Below, piece after piece: positions 21,161-64,000 of a stretch of DNA of 64,000 nt. The notes below the pieces were generated by a model that saw nothing but the letters and a program-made list of their open reading frames with translations, ran no database searches and was not told the DNA's origin. Origin of the DNA: Pogonophryne albipinna (taxonomy: Eukaryota; Chordata; Actinopteri; Perciformes; Artedidraconidae); contig CM053260.1 in the NCBI GenBank assembly GCA_028583405.1, forward strand, positions 17,384,763 through 17,448,762. Direction: 5' to 3'. Made by a program: the position numbers and the translations under genes. Numbering within the stretch: the stretch's first letter is position 1; the number at the start of each line of letters is the position of its first letter.

Positions 21161-21724
21161 GAAAAAGTGGAATAGTGCAAGTTTATATTCAAGTTATTGG
21201 AATGATATATTAGATAATAGATAAATAATTACTGAATGTTACTTCTCTGCCAGATTGGCAGCGCCATCGTAGAGCCCTCAAGGCTTTGGAGCCCTCTTGA
21301 ACGCTGGCCTGTGCCATGCCTATCCCCATCTTTCGCAATCTTTTGACAGCATGCTCCATATTCACCTATTTTGCCTCCATGTGCTATCTTTCACCCTTTG
21401 TTGCCATATTGCCCAAGTACAACTGTCGACTGTCGGTATCGAACAACTGACCTTCTACTTGGTAGACACCCATTTACTCGCCATACCAACACAATCATAC
21501 CTCGGACCAGGTGAGTATATACCCAGTGCTTCGTTTGTTTAGCCTGTGATTTCCCTTCACTTTGTCATTTCACTGACCTGTGCTGAGTGGCAAATACAAT
21601 TTCGGAGAGGAATTGTCAGTATGTGTGTTACAAATGTTGTCATGTCCACAGAATACAAGGCTATTAAAACATGTGAGGTCATGTCACTGGAGTCACTGTG
21701 TCCTTTAGAAAAGATTGGACTTAA

Positions 21725-21800
21725 GCCTTAGAGAAACCCGAACACATCTGATCTCTGAAGCTGAGCAGGTTTGGGTTAGAGACCACCTCTTCCTTTTTAA
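21725..21800 (+). repeat. 5S rRNA-derived fragment (SINE3-like or pseudogene)
   Basis: CATCTGATCTCTGAAGCTGA + GCAGGTTTGGGTTAGAGACCACCTC follows the 5S rRNA core (GTCTGATCTCGGAAGCTAAG + CAGGGTCGGGC..GGGAGACCGCC). The middle of the gene is missing and a short T-run follows. It is too degenerate and too short to be a working 5S gene. Confidence 0.6.
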
Positions 21801-21942
21801 AATGTTTATAAACATGATATATATACTTCCTGATTACAGCCCACCCCATCCATTTCAAGGACTTATACTGATACAGATAATATAGTGAGTAAACCACTCA
21901 ACCCTACGTTATGTTTAATCCGGACCTATACCTTTATCTGCA

Positions 21943-22015
21943 GGGCGGATGTGGCTCAGGAGGGAAATGGATATCTAGCAATCAGAGGGTCAGTGGTTCG
22001 ATCCCCGTTTTTGAA
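21943..22015 (+). repeat. tRNA-derived SINE head
   Basis: GCGGATGTGGCTCAGGAGGG contains an A-box-like TGGCTCAGGAGG, and GTCAGTGGTTCGATCCCCG contains a perfect B box (GGTTCGATCC). The spacing and the lack of acceptor-stem pairing argue for a SINE rather than a functional tRNA gene. Confidence 0.6.
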
Positions 22016-28550
<6,535 letters not shown>

Positions 28551-28557
28551 CAGGCAG

Positions 28558-28569
28558 CAGCTGACGTCA
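28558..28569. promoter_or_regulatory. E-box overlapping a full CRE
   Basis: CAGCTG (28558-28563) overlaps a consensus cAMP-response element, TGACGTCA (28562-28569), about 0.9 kb upstream of the twist3 TATA box. Single motifs of this size occur by chance, so function is inferred only from position. Confidence 0.3.
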
Positions 28570-29270
28570 TAGTTTTAACCCAATCACTCGTTTCCCGTTC
28601 TCGTGTTAGAGAACGGGTCTATAGAGAGTTGCTCAGTGTACATCAGTATTTACGTACACATGATATTTCAGGAAAAAAGCTCATCTTGTGAAATGATTTC
28701 CAGGATGTGTTCTTGCACAACTTCACATTTTCTCTCAGATATACCCAAAGCTGCTGTGGCCAAACAAATTCATGAAAATAACTGTTTTGTTGCTCTGCAG
28801 GACTTTACAGTTTGTCATGGTCAAATGTATAATTTGTACCATTTACCATCAAAAAGCACTTTGTTTAATCTGCAAATCCTCCTTGAGCCTTTTAATTGGC
28901 AGTATTTTCGATGACTCCGTCCAGCAGGTTTAACAGATTTGTTTTTATAGTGTCTGGTTATCAGCATGGTCAAAACCGTAGCAGTGTAAACACATGCTTC
29001 GTAAAGGAAAATTTTAATACACATGATTTATTGCTTTGAGTTACAAAAAATAAAGCTGTTGTTTGTGTTCATAAAAATACTCAATGTAAATGTTGTATAC
29101 AAAAGTTTACACTGCTGATTGTCAGAAATAAAACATTTAGATTCATTTTTTTCCTAACGAGTTGATGAATGAGAATGCCGACATGAGAGCATGTGGACTG
29201 ACGCTCCAGCCCCAAATCTGGAACCCATAAAGCCTCAGACATCCCTGCAACATTAGACACAGCGCTTCTT

Positions 29271-29430
29271 ATTGGCTGAGAGCTCCACTTACCCCCTTCC
29301 TCTATCGCCCGCCCAGCACACACACACTTCCTGCTTCTCTGCCTGGCTAATGCAGGACCACGCCCTCTGGAAGTCCTCTCAGCCAAACAGAACTGCCCGC
29401 AGGCCTCGAGTTAGCGCTTGGGTATAAAAG
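29271..29430 (+). promoter_or_regulatory. twist3: twist3 core promoter: inverted CCAAT, GC box, TATA box
   Basis: An inverted CCAAT (ATTGG, 29271-29275), a Sp/KLF-type CCACGCCC (29358-29365) and a strong TATA box (TATAAAAG, 29423-29430) are in typical order and spacing. Transcription should start near 29453-29460. That excludes the non-ATG start at 29418 and leaves 29700 as the first in-frame ATG. Confidence 0.7.
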
Positions 29431-29699
29431 AGGCGGAGGTGGACCTGCCTGTCAGATGGTTTGTTGTTGTTCTGTCTGCCAGGTTGAGAGGGGAATGTGA
29501 AAGTGAGATATTTAACAAGGTAACCAGGAAACAGGACAGCCAGAGCGACGTCCAATCCGATGGAGCTTCAGAAGCCGTAACTTTCCCTAACGAGAGAGAA
29601 GACTTTTGTTACACACACTTTCCAAGTCCAGGTTTGAGAGAAGCATCACAGCTTCTTGTCTTTGCAGTGGAAGCTGAGAGGCTGTTTGTGGACAGTACA

Positions 29700-30272
29700 A
29701 TGAGAGAAGAGGTGTCCTGCACTAACTCCCCTGAAGGAGGTCTGGGGGCCAGCGAGGAGGAATTGGAGAGAGGATCGAAGAAGAATCACCAAGGAGCAAA
29801 TCGAAAGCGTACGCCCTTCCCCAAGAAGGACAGCATGGGTCAGACAGAGGAGAGCAGCACCGGCAGTCCCACCAGCCTGCTGCCGTCAGGCCCCAAGAAG
29901 GTGAAGAAAAGCCCAACGACAGTGGTGTCGTTGGCCCCCACGCCGCTGGGGCCCAGACTCGATCAGCCCTTTGAGGACCTCCACACTCAGCGTGTTATCG
30001 CAAACGTGCGGGAGCGCCAACGCACTCAGTCCCTGAACGACGCCTTCTCATCTCTACGCAAAATCATCCCCACACTACCTTCGGACAAGCTGAGCAAGAT
30101 CCAGATCCTGAAGCTGGCCTCGCGATACATCGACTTCCTGTACCAGGTGCTGCAGAGCGACGAGATGGACGCCAAGCTGGCCAGCTGCAACTACCTGGCC
30201 CACGAAAGACTGAGCTACGCCTTCTCCGTCTGGAGAATGGAGGGGGCCTGGGCCATGTCCGCAAGCCACTAG
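29700..30272 (+). CDS. twist3: Twist-family bHLH transcription factor, probably Twist3
   Basis: This single-exon frame of 190 residues encodes a class II bHLH repressor/activator of mesoderm and mesenchyme. It binds E-boxes as homodimers or with E proteins in the nucleus. The N-terminus is Ser/Glu-rich with basic clusters (NRKR at 34, KKVKK at 66-70). The bHLH spans about 98-149: [20 protein letters not shown], then [19 protein letters not shown], with the Glu and Arg residues of the basic region present. The C-terminal Twist box [20 protein letters not shown] (171-190) is intact. The ATG at 29700 (ACAATGA) is the first after the TATA box. Twist1 and Twist2 read KIQTLKLA where this reads KIQILKLA. 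Assignment to twist3 rests mainly on its place beside hdac7 and slc48a1, whereas twist1 and twist2 sit beside hdac9 and hdac4. Confidence 0.92.
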   Translation: MREEVSCTNSPEGGLGASEEELERGSKKNHQGANRKRTPFPKKDSMGQTEESSTGSPTSLLPSGPKKVKKSPTTVVSLAPTPLGPRLDQPFEDLHTQRVIANVRERQRTQSLNDAFSSLRKIIPTLPSDKLSKIQILKLASRYIDFLYQVLQSDEMDAKLASCNYLAHERLSYAFSVWRMEGAWAMSASH

Positions 30273-32302
30273 GATCCCATCGAACTTCTCTCCTAAACCC
30301 TCTCGTGTCCACATCTCCACCCCACCACCCGTGTCTGTGTTTGCACCCACTTCCTGACCTCTGAACCTCTGAATTCTTCCCCTCTTGGTCTGATCTTAAC
30401 CTTTTCATCTCAAACCTCCCTATACATTCCTGCTACATCTATGTGATCCATGACGGTTCACTTCATCTGTATAGACAGAGTTGGATCTTTAAACCCTCTC
30501 AGTTCACCCTGTTCCCCTCCACTGTTTCCACTGCTCTCCCTTGTCTGTCTTACAGTTTAATCCAGTGCAACAAGACGCTCCACTGCAGCCCCCCAGGTAT
30601 GGACAACATCTGCAAACACACACTCACACAGACTGCATGAACACACACAGAAATCCTACACACATGCACTTTTGTGCACTCAGTTCTGTTTCGCCATGTC
30701 ATGAGCACAATTTGTAGGTTATTCAATGTTCGTAATTGTCTTGTTTCAGAATATTATTTGTAGCTTTCAACAAAAAATACAGCAAATGCACTTTTAAAAG
30801 GAAGCAGACAGGATTACAAAAAAAAAATCTGTGCTGGTCAAGATCTCTTTAAGTATTCTGTTCAAACTAATGCAATCATAAAACATTTCCCTAAATGTAT
30901 AAATCTGTCCTACACGTAGAATGTAAAAATGTATCACAGATATTTTCAGACTAAACAACTTAAAGCAAGGTTGATCTGTAAAGCTCCTTTAAAACTGGAC
31001 ATTAACTGAGATGTTTACAAATCATCGTAACGATCACAAGAGAATTTAAACTCATTTTAAATGTAGTTAAAATAACTAAATATCTACACATCAAAGCAAG
31101 ATGAGGGTGCCTCTGTTTACATTCATTACTTATCGGTTTGGATATTTACATCTGTGAGTTTTGTGCAACCAGGGGAAAAAATATAAAATCTACCTCGTAA
31201 AAACACGTGTTTTCCGAGGTATAACAGATTCGTAAAAAAAAAACATTTACAGTTTTATAATATTACAAATGATGTTTCTAATTCTGATGTTTCAATGTTA
31301 GTATGTTTTAGTCACACGAGAATATTATAATATAAAGTAAAAGATCACTGATCCCTAAAACTCATTATTTCTCTTTTTCTTTTTTTTTCTTCCGGGTTTT
31401 CTTAGAATTTAAAATGCTGATATTTAGTTGCTTCTCGTTACATTAAAACTGACTTAGTTAATAAATGGTACGTGACTTAGATAACATAAAGGATCAAATC
31501 AAAACAAATATGTTTGTTCTGTGTTGGTTTGTGCAAATTATTCTGCCATTTTGGGTGCAACTCTTGCAAAAAGAGATGTTGCTGTCAAAGAAAATCTTCC
31601 AGTCAAGTAAAAGTCCTTCAAAAATATATTCGGCAACATTTAAAATACTGTTGCAAATGATGTGTTCATTTTCTCTATGTAATTGGAAAATGTCAAAATT
31701 ATCAACAACTGAGATACAATGCAAATAATTATTTTATGTTTGTAAACGGTAATGAAATAAATATCTATAAATCCCGTACAAACAAATGCAGTGTGCAGAC
31801 CCTTAAAATCATTGCCATGATTAAAACAGCTAACATAGTCAAATATAATGGAAGGTTGTTGCAATGCATTTTTAAGTACTCTAGTTGTTTCACTTCATTG
31901 ACTAAACTAACTAAACAGCACATTATCATCATAGCAATCTAAACTCTGCAGTGTTTGACAGACCTCTGATGTATTTAAGACAAATGTTTTCCTCCAGAAT
32001 CTGAAGGATCAACTTCACACAGGGTCTGTTTTTTTTCAACCATTTTAACAGACACCAGATTCCTGCACAGGTACAGCATGAAAGGAAGGAGAGAAAGGGA
32101 GAGTGGGGAGAAATAAGTGGAGGCACATCTCCCTCTCTCCCTCTCTCCCTCTCTCCCTGCAGCCTTGCCCTCTCTCCTTAGGATCTTGTATCGTGCAATC
32201 AGGCCCCGCCGGGGCCCAGACAAGCAGGAACCTTTAGATTGGAAACAGTTGTGAGGTATTAGGAAGGTGTGTGTACCAAGGTTAGGGTCAGGCACACAAG
32301 CC

Positions 32303-32400
32303 TGTGTGTGTGTGTGTGTGTGTGTCAGCGCATGTACATGTGTAACGATGTGTGTGTTTGTAGTGCACTTTAACTACCTGTGCAGTGTGTGCATGCGTGT

Positions 32401-32492
<92 letters not shown>
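32303..32492. repeat. (TG)n microsatellites
   Basis: TG runs lie at 32303-32325 and 32406-32492, separated by TG-rich sequence. Confidence 0.95.
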
Positions 32493-32497
<5 letters not shown>

Positions 32498-32835
32498 AAA
32501 ACATCTGCAGGTTGGTAAACAGGAATACACTTGCAGATGTTGTTTAGGGGATTTTAATCTCTAAAACACTCCAGGTTTTAGTTTTACGAGAACCACAGTT
32601 TACGTTTTGGAAAAAAAGGAAGCCAGGAAGAATGACAGCATACAAGATAAGCACTTAATTGAAAAAAGAGCAAAGGTGCAGAAATGTGACCAAGTGCAGA
32701 GACCTCCATGTCATCAGATAGATGATGGTTCAAAGTAAACTTTAGTACACTTTATTCACTGTGCAGGAATCACAAATAATCCTTCAAGTACTAACACACA
32801 GGCTACATACAACCTATATACATTACACTGTCCAG

Positions 32836-32868
32836 ACACACACACACACACACACACACGCGCGCGCA
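32836..32868. repeat. (CA)n followed by (CG)n
   Basis: A CA run (32836-32859) passes directly into CGCGCGCGC, an alternating purine-pyrimidine block of the kind that can adopt Z-DNA. It would lie in the 3'UTR of the minus-strand exon-like frame at 32914-33110. Confidence 0.85.
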
Positions 32869-32913
32869 GCCTCCGGCCATGTGCACACTGCAGGTGTTCC
32901 ACTCGCGTTATTA

Positions 32914-33110
32914 TTAAACCTCTAGTGGCCTCAGCAGCAGACGTCCAGGGCTCCACTCAGTGCTGTGGATGGAATGCCAAGGCCTCTGCACGTGGTAGCT
33001 GAGTGTGTCCTTGAACACGACGCGGTAGTCATTACCTACCACTTTGCCGGCTCTGCCTGTTATCATCAGCTCTGCAGGGGCCGCCGCAGAAAGTGCTACA
33101 AATGTAAGGC
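32914..33110 (-). CDS. Unrecognised terminal exon-like frame, antisense inside twist3 intron
   Basis: On the minus strand a TCAGTTTCAG|GC acceptor (33111-33112) opens a frame of 64 full codons ending in TAA (32914-32916). An AATAAA (32756-32751) lies about 160 nt further on. The peptide includes PAELMITGRAGKVVGNDYRV and, further on, HSTEWSPGRLLLRPLEV. Codons in its middle strongly favour C or G at third positions (GAC TAC CGC GTC GTG TTC AAG GAC), unlike the AT-rich surroundings. I do not recognise the family, and found no convincing upstream exon between here and hdac7. It could be the last exon of an unknown or lineage-specific gene, a stranded exon of a lost gene, or chance. A 64-codon open frame alone is not rare, and it is the combination of signals that counts. 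Confidence 0.4.
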
Positions 33111-35091
33111 CTGAAACTGACCTGAACGTCTAAGTTTAGGAAAGACGATGAGGTTAGAAAGAGTCCAAGAAACATCAAAGGTGTGTGTGCATGATGCATG
33201 TCATTTAAAACATTGTGTACACATGCGTTAAATTACATGTATATCACTCCATTATTTGAAAACCCACAGAAGGTCCAATATATCAAGGGTGTCATCAAAA
33301 TATTAGATGCAGACTCTTTTAAGTTTTCTGAAAAATCTTAATCCACATCTCCTCTACAGAATGGCAGATGGTTTTCAGGGAGCGGACAAAAATAAAAGGA
33401 ATAACTGACAATATATTGCGGTTAAAAAGCGTTTAGCAGTTTCATTAAGTGTAAGAAGAAGTGATCGGAGGCTGTATTTTTTGCAGCATTTTGTTTTAAC
33501 AGTGTTTCTGTAATTTATTCATCTAAAGTATTCTTCCACTAAGAAAAAAACTAGAAAGTTGTTTATATTCCATCTTAGACTCACTGAATATTCAAGTATT
33601 TCTAATATTTTGTTGTACTTTTACTGGCAGAGATCCTTTTTCCTTGATAGCCTATCGCCTATAGCCTATACAGCATACAGACACATACACACCATCACAA
33701 ATATGATCACACAGCGGACAGTTGAGTACATTTTGATGATTTGATTTTAGGACGTGTGGGTGTCTGGCTCAGAATGAGAGATGGTTCTGTTTGAGTTGGA
33801 AAAAACAATACTCTCCATTTTGTTTATACTATAATCAAAATGCCTGTCACTGCTCTTTCCTCTGCCGGAACTCCTGGCTCTGCTGTGTGCATGTGTGAGC
33901 TTTTTGTTGTACAGTTTGCACTGACCAGCTGTTGGTGCTCTGCTGTGCATATTAAATCTCTGGCTTTTACTTTGGACTGATCCACCAGATGTAAAGTCCT
34001 CTGCGGCTCGAATGCGTTTAAAAAAAATGTTCATCCAAAAGTTGTGGCTTCTGATACTCTTCTTTATTTTTAGAGACTGTGAGGCGAGCGCAGGTGGGAG
34101 GGTTGTTGTTGTGTGTGCATGTGTGTGTGTGTGTGTGTGGGTGTATATGAGTGTATTTGTATTTAACTGCTGCATGCATATGTGCTGTTGCAGTTGTGTG
34201 TGTGTGGGCCTCGCTCAGACAGCTGCAGGGATTGAGAGCCATGGAGGAATGACTTCTGGTTTGACACATAGGCGACAAAACGGCACATAACTTGAGTGAA
34301 AAATGCATCAGGGTCTGTCATCCATTGTCATTAATAAAAGTATCTTCGAATCACAGAAAAGTGCAAAATCTTGAAATAAAGAATGCCATACCAAAAAAAC
34401 TCCAGAAACACATTTTAAGGGGTTTTCTTTAACAATTATATCCAGTGGATCTCTCTTGCTTATATCCAGTGCAACAGTGGCGGAGTCTGCCACCAATGAA
34501 AACTAAAGAGAGATAAATACTAATAAAAGTAGATTATATGAATTCTTAATAAACAAAAGAAATTTCTGAATGACCTATATTTATATATTTAAATATCCTC
34601 CATGCTGTAACTTTAAAACTCAGACAATGTGAGATAAAAAGAAGAATAGAACAAATGTGAACAACAGATTAGAGGTCGCCCGGCACAAAGGCGAGCTTTT
34701 GTTTGTCAATTTACACATTAGCGTGTTTATGGCATAATGAAAGTCATGTGATGGGCTGACACCCACAAACATACGTCTAACTCTGTCTTACTGACTTCTT
34801 CTTCTTCTCTCTGTGTGTCTTTCTTGAAGCACGGAAAGGCACACTGTAATTAGGGTGAACAGAAAATGCTCCAGATGAAATGTTTGCTTGTTAAAACAAG
34901 AGAAGAGAAGTCAAAGGAGCTGTAGGGACTTTTCCGCTTTGCAGGAAACCAAAGTGTTTGTTTGCTTTTACACATTTTATAACCTTAACATATCAGAGTT
35001 GTTTTTTAAACAAATATGCTTCAGACTGACACACAAGTATTAAAAGTGTTATCCTATCAATGTTCTCATCTTTGGTTTCTTATCTTTGCAG

Positions 35092-36130
35092 AAAACTGAC
35101 AATGGAAAATCCTCGACTCTCAAAAAAGAAACATCAGAAGACAATTCCCCGGCCTTTTATCTTTCATACAACTTTTTCTCTTTCTCTGGACACGTGCTTG
35201 CCTCATGACACTGAGATGTATTCTTGATTAACTGTGTTTCTGAAACATCAATGACTCCTCATTCGAGAGTCAAGAGCTGAACATTTTTGAATGATGCAAA
35301 CAAGGAGAGAAACAAACTAACAAACAAACAAACAGCTGGCCTGCGTTGACAAAGAAACAAAATGGCTGCTGGTTCGAGTGCCTTGGGTACACCGTGATAA
35401 CCATCATCCTCTTGGCATCGGATGACTCACTGCCAGACGGACATTAAGATGAGTGATGATAATGGCACAGTGATGGTTAGAGGGCGGTCACAGCCAATGA
35501 ATGTTTACAGCTAAAATGCTAATAAGCTAATCGCTCTGGCTCTCGAGCCCCGTGTTGTGGGAGAAAGAGGAGCATGTGGAATCTGACGAAGATCTTCTGC
35601 TTGTTGTGCTGTAGAAACTGGATAGCTTTCTTTTTATTGTGTATGTTTTTTGAGTAAGTGTATGTTTGTGAATTTGGTGTATGCACACTGTATAACTTCA
35701 ACTCTGCTCATGCATTACACTCTGCTTTAATGAAAATGCCCATGGGAAAACGTCTTAAACCACTGATCACAGTTCAGCCACTATTCTGATTATTTTCACT
35801 TTAGCGTTTGTTATGTGTCGCAACAAGTTGTTTTTAAAAAAAGCAAAAAATACTGATTCATGTAGGCTATATCTTTTTCCCGCCGCTTTAAGAAAGCTGC
35901 TTGCTAAGAGTGTTTTCATTCAATAATGCAAAAAAATTGAAAAGCAGACCGTTTCTTGTAAAGTGCGCCAAAGTGTTGATATTGTGATTTCAGCCATAAC
36001 AGAGGACTCATTTGAAACCATAAGTAGTCTGATTACTGTTTGAACATTTGTGTTTTGTATTGATTTGCATTTGCTTTTGATAATCTTTATTTAGTCAACT
36101 CCTGTGGACAATAAATATTTTCTTAATGCT
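35092..36130 (+). other. twist3: Proposed twist3 3'UTR exon with poly(A) signal
   Basis: The block begins at the acceptor ending at 35091 and runs to AATAAA at 36110-36115. It has no long coding frame. Its position fits the non-coding second exon of Twist genes. Supported by splice and poly(A) signals only. Confidence 0.45.
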
Positions 36131-36289
36131 GTATACGAGTGTTATATTTTGATAGTCAAAGGAATATTGCATTAGCTTTCGGCTTTCAGTCCAAAAATTC
36201 CCATAGAACAGGAAGCCGTGGTGAATTTACCGTTAAAGTGAAGCAAGTTTATATGTTTATAGGAGTAAATAAAAGCTCTTATGCAAATT

Positions 36290-38375
36290 AATAGAATCAA
36301 CCTTTATTAAGGATTTTTTTGGAAACAAAAATAGTAGAAAAGACAAAGGCAGACAAAAAACAAAGTCAATATTTACACTTTACATAGTCAGTTAAGAATG
36401 AAACTGGCCTTTCAGTTTGTTAAGGCTACCTTCACAAAGGTTGGTCAGCATGACACTTCAAGGCACACAGGCGGACAATTTGGTCTCTAAGTACGCACAG
36501 GGTTCATTTTTGATATCAAATATAAAAATAAATCATTTGCATTAATTAAGACAAAAGATAAGACATATGATATGTCAGGTCGCTGCATGATTTCTTTTGT
36601 AAAACTACAAAAGCTACACTCGGACTGTCCTTCATGATATGGAGCTGAAACTCGCCGTCATTATTTTTCTTCACATTTTCATAACATCAACAAAGATTCG
36701 GCAGGTTTTTGGATGCGTACACAATGCAACATAAGGAAAGGAACAAAACAAAAACATACTGCATTTTAAATCCATAGCACCGTCTTCATTGCGTTACACA
36801 TGTACAAAGCACTTCAAAGACACAGAATCTGAATGTATAAATAGTTGTTTTTTTCAAGAAATGTGTTTATATATCCATCCTGTGCTTTTGGTGCTGTTCA
36901 ACTGTTTGGATAGAAAGAAGAAAAATTCACAAACTCTTCAAAGTCTTTGAAGTTCTCTAAGCCATGCCAGTCCAGGGACGGCACATTGTTCTCATAAACT
37001 TTGGTTGCGCTTAACCTGTGTCCAATTGCACTGTGGGTATTCAACTATCAGTGCTATTGCTCTATCTTAACTGCTAAAATCTTATGTTTGGTCCAGGGCG
37101 CAAAAACATCCCCGCTGCTGACGGTAAACAGAACGTTGCCACGTCAATGACAAACCAAGGACACGTCATGTCCTCGTTATAAAGGAAATATAAGGAAATA
37201 AAAAAGTACAGCAGGAATGCTCATCCACAGGTAGAAACACTGGTCCACTTATCAAACATCATCAAAGTTCAGATTTTAAGACCCCTCCCATCCTGAGGGT
37301 AAGTGCACTTTAGGTTTGTCTTTGAATGATCCAAAATGTGATCAGCATCGTATATACAATCATTTTCTGAGTGGTCACGCTGTACTGAGGCATCATGGGT
37401 GATTTGTGTCTTTGCAGACGTGTAAAGAATCTCCTTCTCCCCTGATATTGATATTCCAATGACGAGAGGTATTAGCTCTTCATTGTGACTAATGCCACTG
37501 TTACAAAACTACAGTATGTCTCCACTTTAAAGATGCCCTTCATCAAAGGCTGCTTTTATCTGTCGGGGAGCCTCACCAATAACTGCAGCCGTCCACAGAC
37601 TTTCTGCATGTGCTCGCCCGACAGGCCAAGAAAGAAAGAAAAAAGCGATTTAAGAAAATATTCAGACATACAAAACAATATGAAACACATGTATGTCGGA
37701 CTTTACTGTAGCTTCTTACTGGATTCTTAAACATCTCCGGCTGATATTCGCAGAAATGTGTGCCAAAGGTCAAATGAGTGAATATTCAAAAACATAAAAC
37801 ATGAACAAACAAGACGTTTGATTGTCAACATGGCCGATCTTTCACATTCCAGAACGGCGCAGTGCAAAGCGATCAGAAGATATTTTTCCTTCATTGGACC
37901 TTTGTCACGGTCGGACAAATGACATCATCATAGAGGGACGCGGAGGATGTGTCTGGTCTCCGTCACCGGCACGTCCTGCGGGGATGACTCCTTCTGCTCA
38001 GAGTGATTGGCTCCACTAAGCCAGGGTGACCTTTGACCCCACCTTCAAGGTTACAACAGTTCTTGTGGGAATCATTTACAAGGTGAAGTCGCAGAGCTGT
38101 GCTTTGTCAGAAGTGAGTTGTCAGCTCCTGATGCTTCAGGAGAGAGCAGATCCTTCATTAATCCGCCTCTCGTTGTCTTTCTTACTTAACTTTTTCTCAG
38201 ATCAGTAACCAACGCTCCCTTCAGGACAACACGTAGAGGCGTCATGAGAGAGTATGAATGTTGCACAGGTGGATGTTGTATCTCAGTGTGTGTTTGAAGG
38301 TCTGCAGGTGGAAGAGTGTTTGGGAGGCGATGAATACAGTGGAGGACATCTGCTTCCAGTGATAGTCCAAATGCT

Positions 38376-38431
<56 letters not shown>

Positions 38432-38599
38432 CTTGGTCAAAGGCAGCTGTCAGTAGACTCTTTCCTCAGAGAGAATCACCTTTTTCTGTCCGTTTTTCTT
38501 CCATTTCCCTTAATGAACGAGAGGAGAAGAAAGACTGTGAGATACATGAAGTTCAGTACTGTGATGTTGCTAAAGCAGAACCTATTGGATATGTCCTCC
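36290..38599 (-). terminator. hdac7: hdac7 3'UTR and poly(A) signal
   Basis: From the TAG at 38600-38602 the minus strand runs about 2.3 kb without coding sequence to AATAAA (36308-36303). A TG microsatellite lies within (38382-38424). The 3' end faces the twist3 3' end across fewer than 200 bp. Confidence 0.5.
38382..38424. repeat. (TG)n microsatellite in hdac7 3'UTR
   Basis: TG run of about 43 bp with one T interruption. Confidence 0.95.
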
Positions 38600-63610
<25,011 letters not shown>

Positions 63611-63799
63611 GGGCTGCTCTCCATGTAGGGGAAATTAAACCTGGTTGCTGATGATCACATCCACTACAGAAGGAGAGAAAGAAAGAACAATTAGATATTC
63701 ATTTTACTGAAGGGCAATACTTTCTATGCTTATGGCTGCCAATGTGGGGTTAGGATGATCTGTCTCTGGAGCATCTGTTACTTTCCTTATATGTGACTT

Positions 63800-63925
63800 T
63801 TTTCGGTACCACTTTACAATACCCTTATAAAGGATTGATAACGGGTTTATAATTAGGTTGTAAACACTTTATTATTCATTAAGAACCATTTATAAACCAG
63901 TTCTAACATAGTTTTCCTACATCAA
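63800..63925. repeat. Interspersed repeat fragment upstream of hdac7 exon
   Basis: GGTACCACTTTACAATACCC + TTATAAAGG...TTATTCATTAAGAACCATTTATAAACCAG resembles a widespread fish/vertebrate repeat with the core CACTTTACAATA. Low-confidence recognition from memory. Confidence 0.4.
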
Positions 63926-64000
63926 CACAGGCTCACTATTTGGCAAGACGACATATATACATACATATATTGGCTACTTAGCGAGAATCAACTCAGTGAG

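Larger units (their letters stand above)
30597..35091 (+). other. twist3: Proposed twist3 3'UTR intron
   Basis: Vertebrate Twist genes have one intron in the 3'UTR. The best donor after the stop is CCCCAG|GTATGG (30597). A good pyrimidine-rich acceptor, TTTCTTATCTTTGCAG|AAAAC, ends at 35091. The intron holds microsatellites and a minus-strand exon-like frame. The rest (31000-32300, 33200-35090) is AT-rich with nothing recognised. Confidence 0.45.

Noticed and set aside
21943..22015. Functional tRNA gene
   Set aside because: A and B boxes are present, but the cloverleaf stems do not pair. It fits a SINE head.
29418..29699. N-terminal extension of twist3 from 29418
   Set aside because: The codon there is TTG, and it lies at the TATA box, upstream of any expected transcript start.
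33747..34175. Ser/Arg-rich minus-strand frame of 142 codons in the twist3 intron
   Set aside because: It includes a TG/CA microsatellite translation, has no recognisable domain, no clear splice sites and no coding-like third positions.

Overview
The window is nuclear DNA from a ray-finned (teleost) fish. The evidence is GT-AG introns, very long (CA)n/(TG)n microsatellites, a dense set of short TIR elements of types common in fish, fish-style LINE fragments, and three genes that read as fish orthologues of vertebrate genes. Nothing prokaryotic, viral or CRISPR-like is seen.

Layout. (1) 1-12.1 kb is repeat-rich. A clean hAT MITE, a TIR element containing a hairpin, and a 5'-truncated LINE with a 12-bp target-site duplication precede a four-exon gene (3698-11644, +). 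Its C-terminus is a YqaJ-like nuclease fold, and its introns are largely transposon DNA. (2) 12.9-18.3 kb holds slc48a1 (heme transporter HRG1; three exons, +), with a 1.86-kb TIR element in intron 1. (3) 18.8-29.2 kb is a roughly 10-kb non-coding stretch with microsatellites and SINE/5S-derived scraps. (4) 29.4-36.1 kb holds a Twist-family bHLH gene, most likely twist3 (+). It has a TATA box, a single coding exon and a probable 3'UTR exon. Its 3'UTR intron contains an unrecognised exon-like open frame on the minus strand with its own poly(A) signal. (5) 36.3-63.7 kb holds hdac7 (-). I could reconstruct it as 23 coding exons in consistent phase, giving 924 residues, with all class IIa hallmarks.

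Gene relations. SLC48A1 and HDAC7 are neighbours in human. Twist genes sit beside class IIa HDAC genes elsewhere in vertebrates (TWIST1-HDAC9, TWIST2-HDAC4). The order slc48a1 > twist3 > < hdac7 fits the fourth such pair, with twist3 retained between two genes that are adjacent in mammals. The putative poly(A) signals of twist3 (36110, +) and hdac7 (36308, -) are under 200 bp apart, tail to tail. HRG1 moves heme out of endolysosomes. Twist and HDAC7 are transcriptional regulators of mesenchymal and vascular cells. No shared pathway with the YqaJ-type gene is apparent.

All exon models come from reading splice sites and phase by eye. No alignment, RNA evidence or database search was available.
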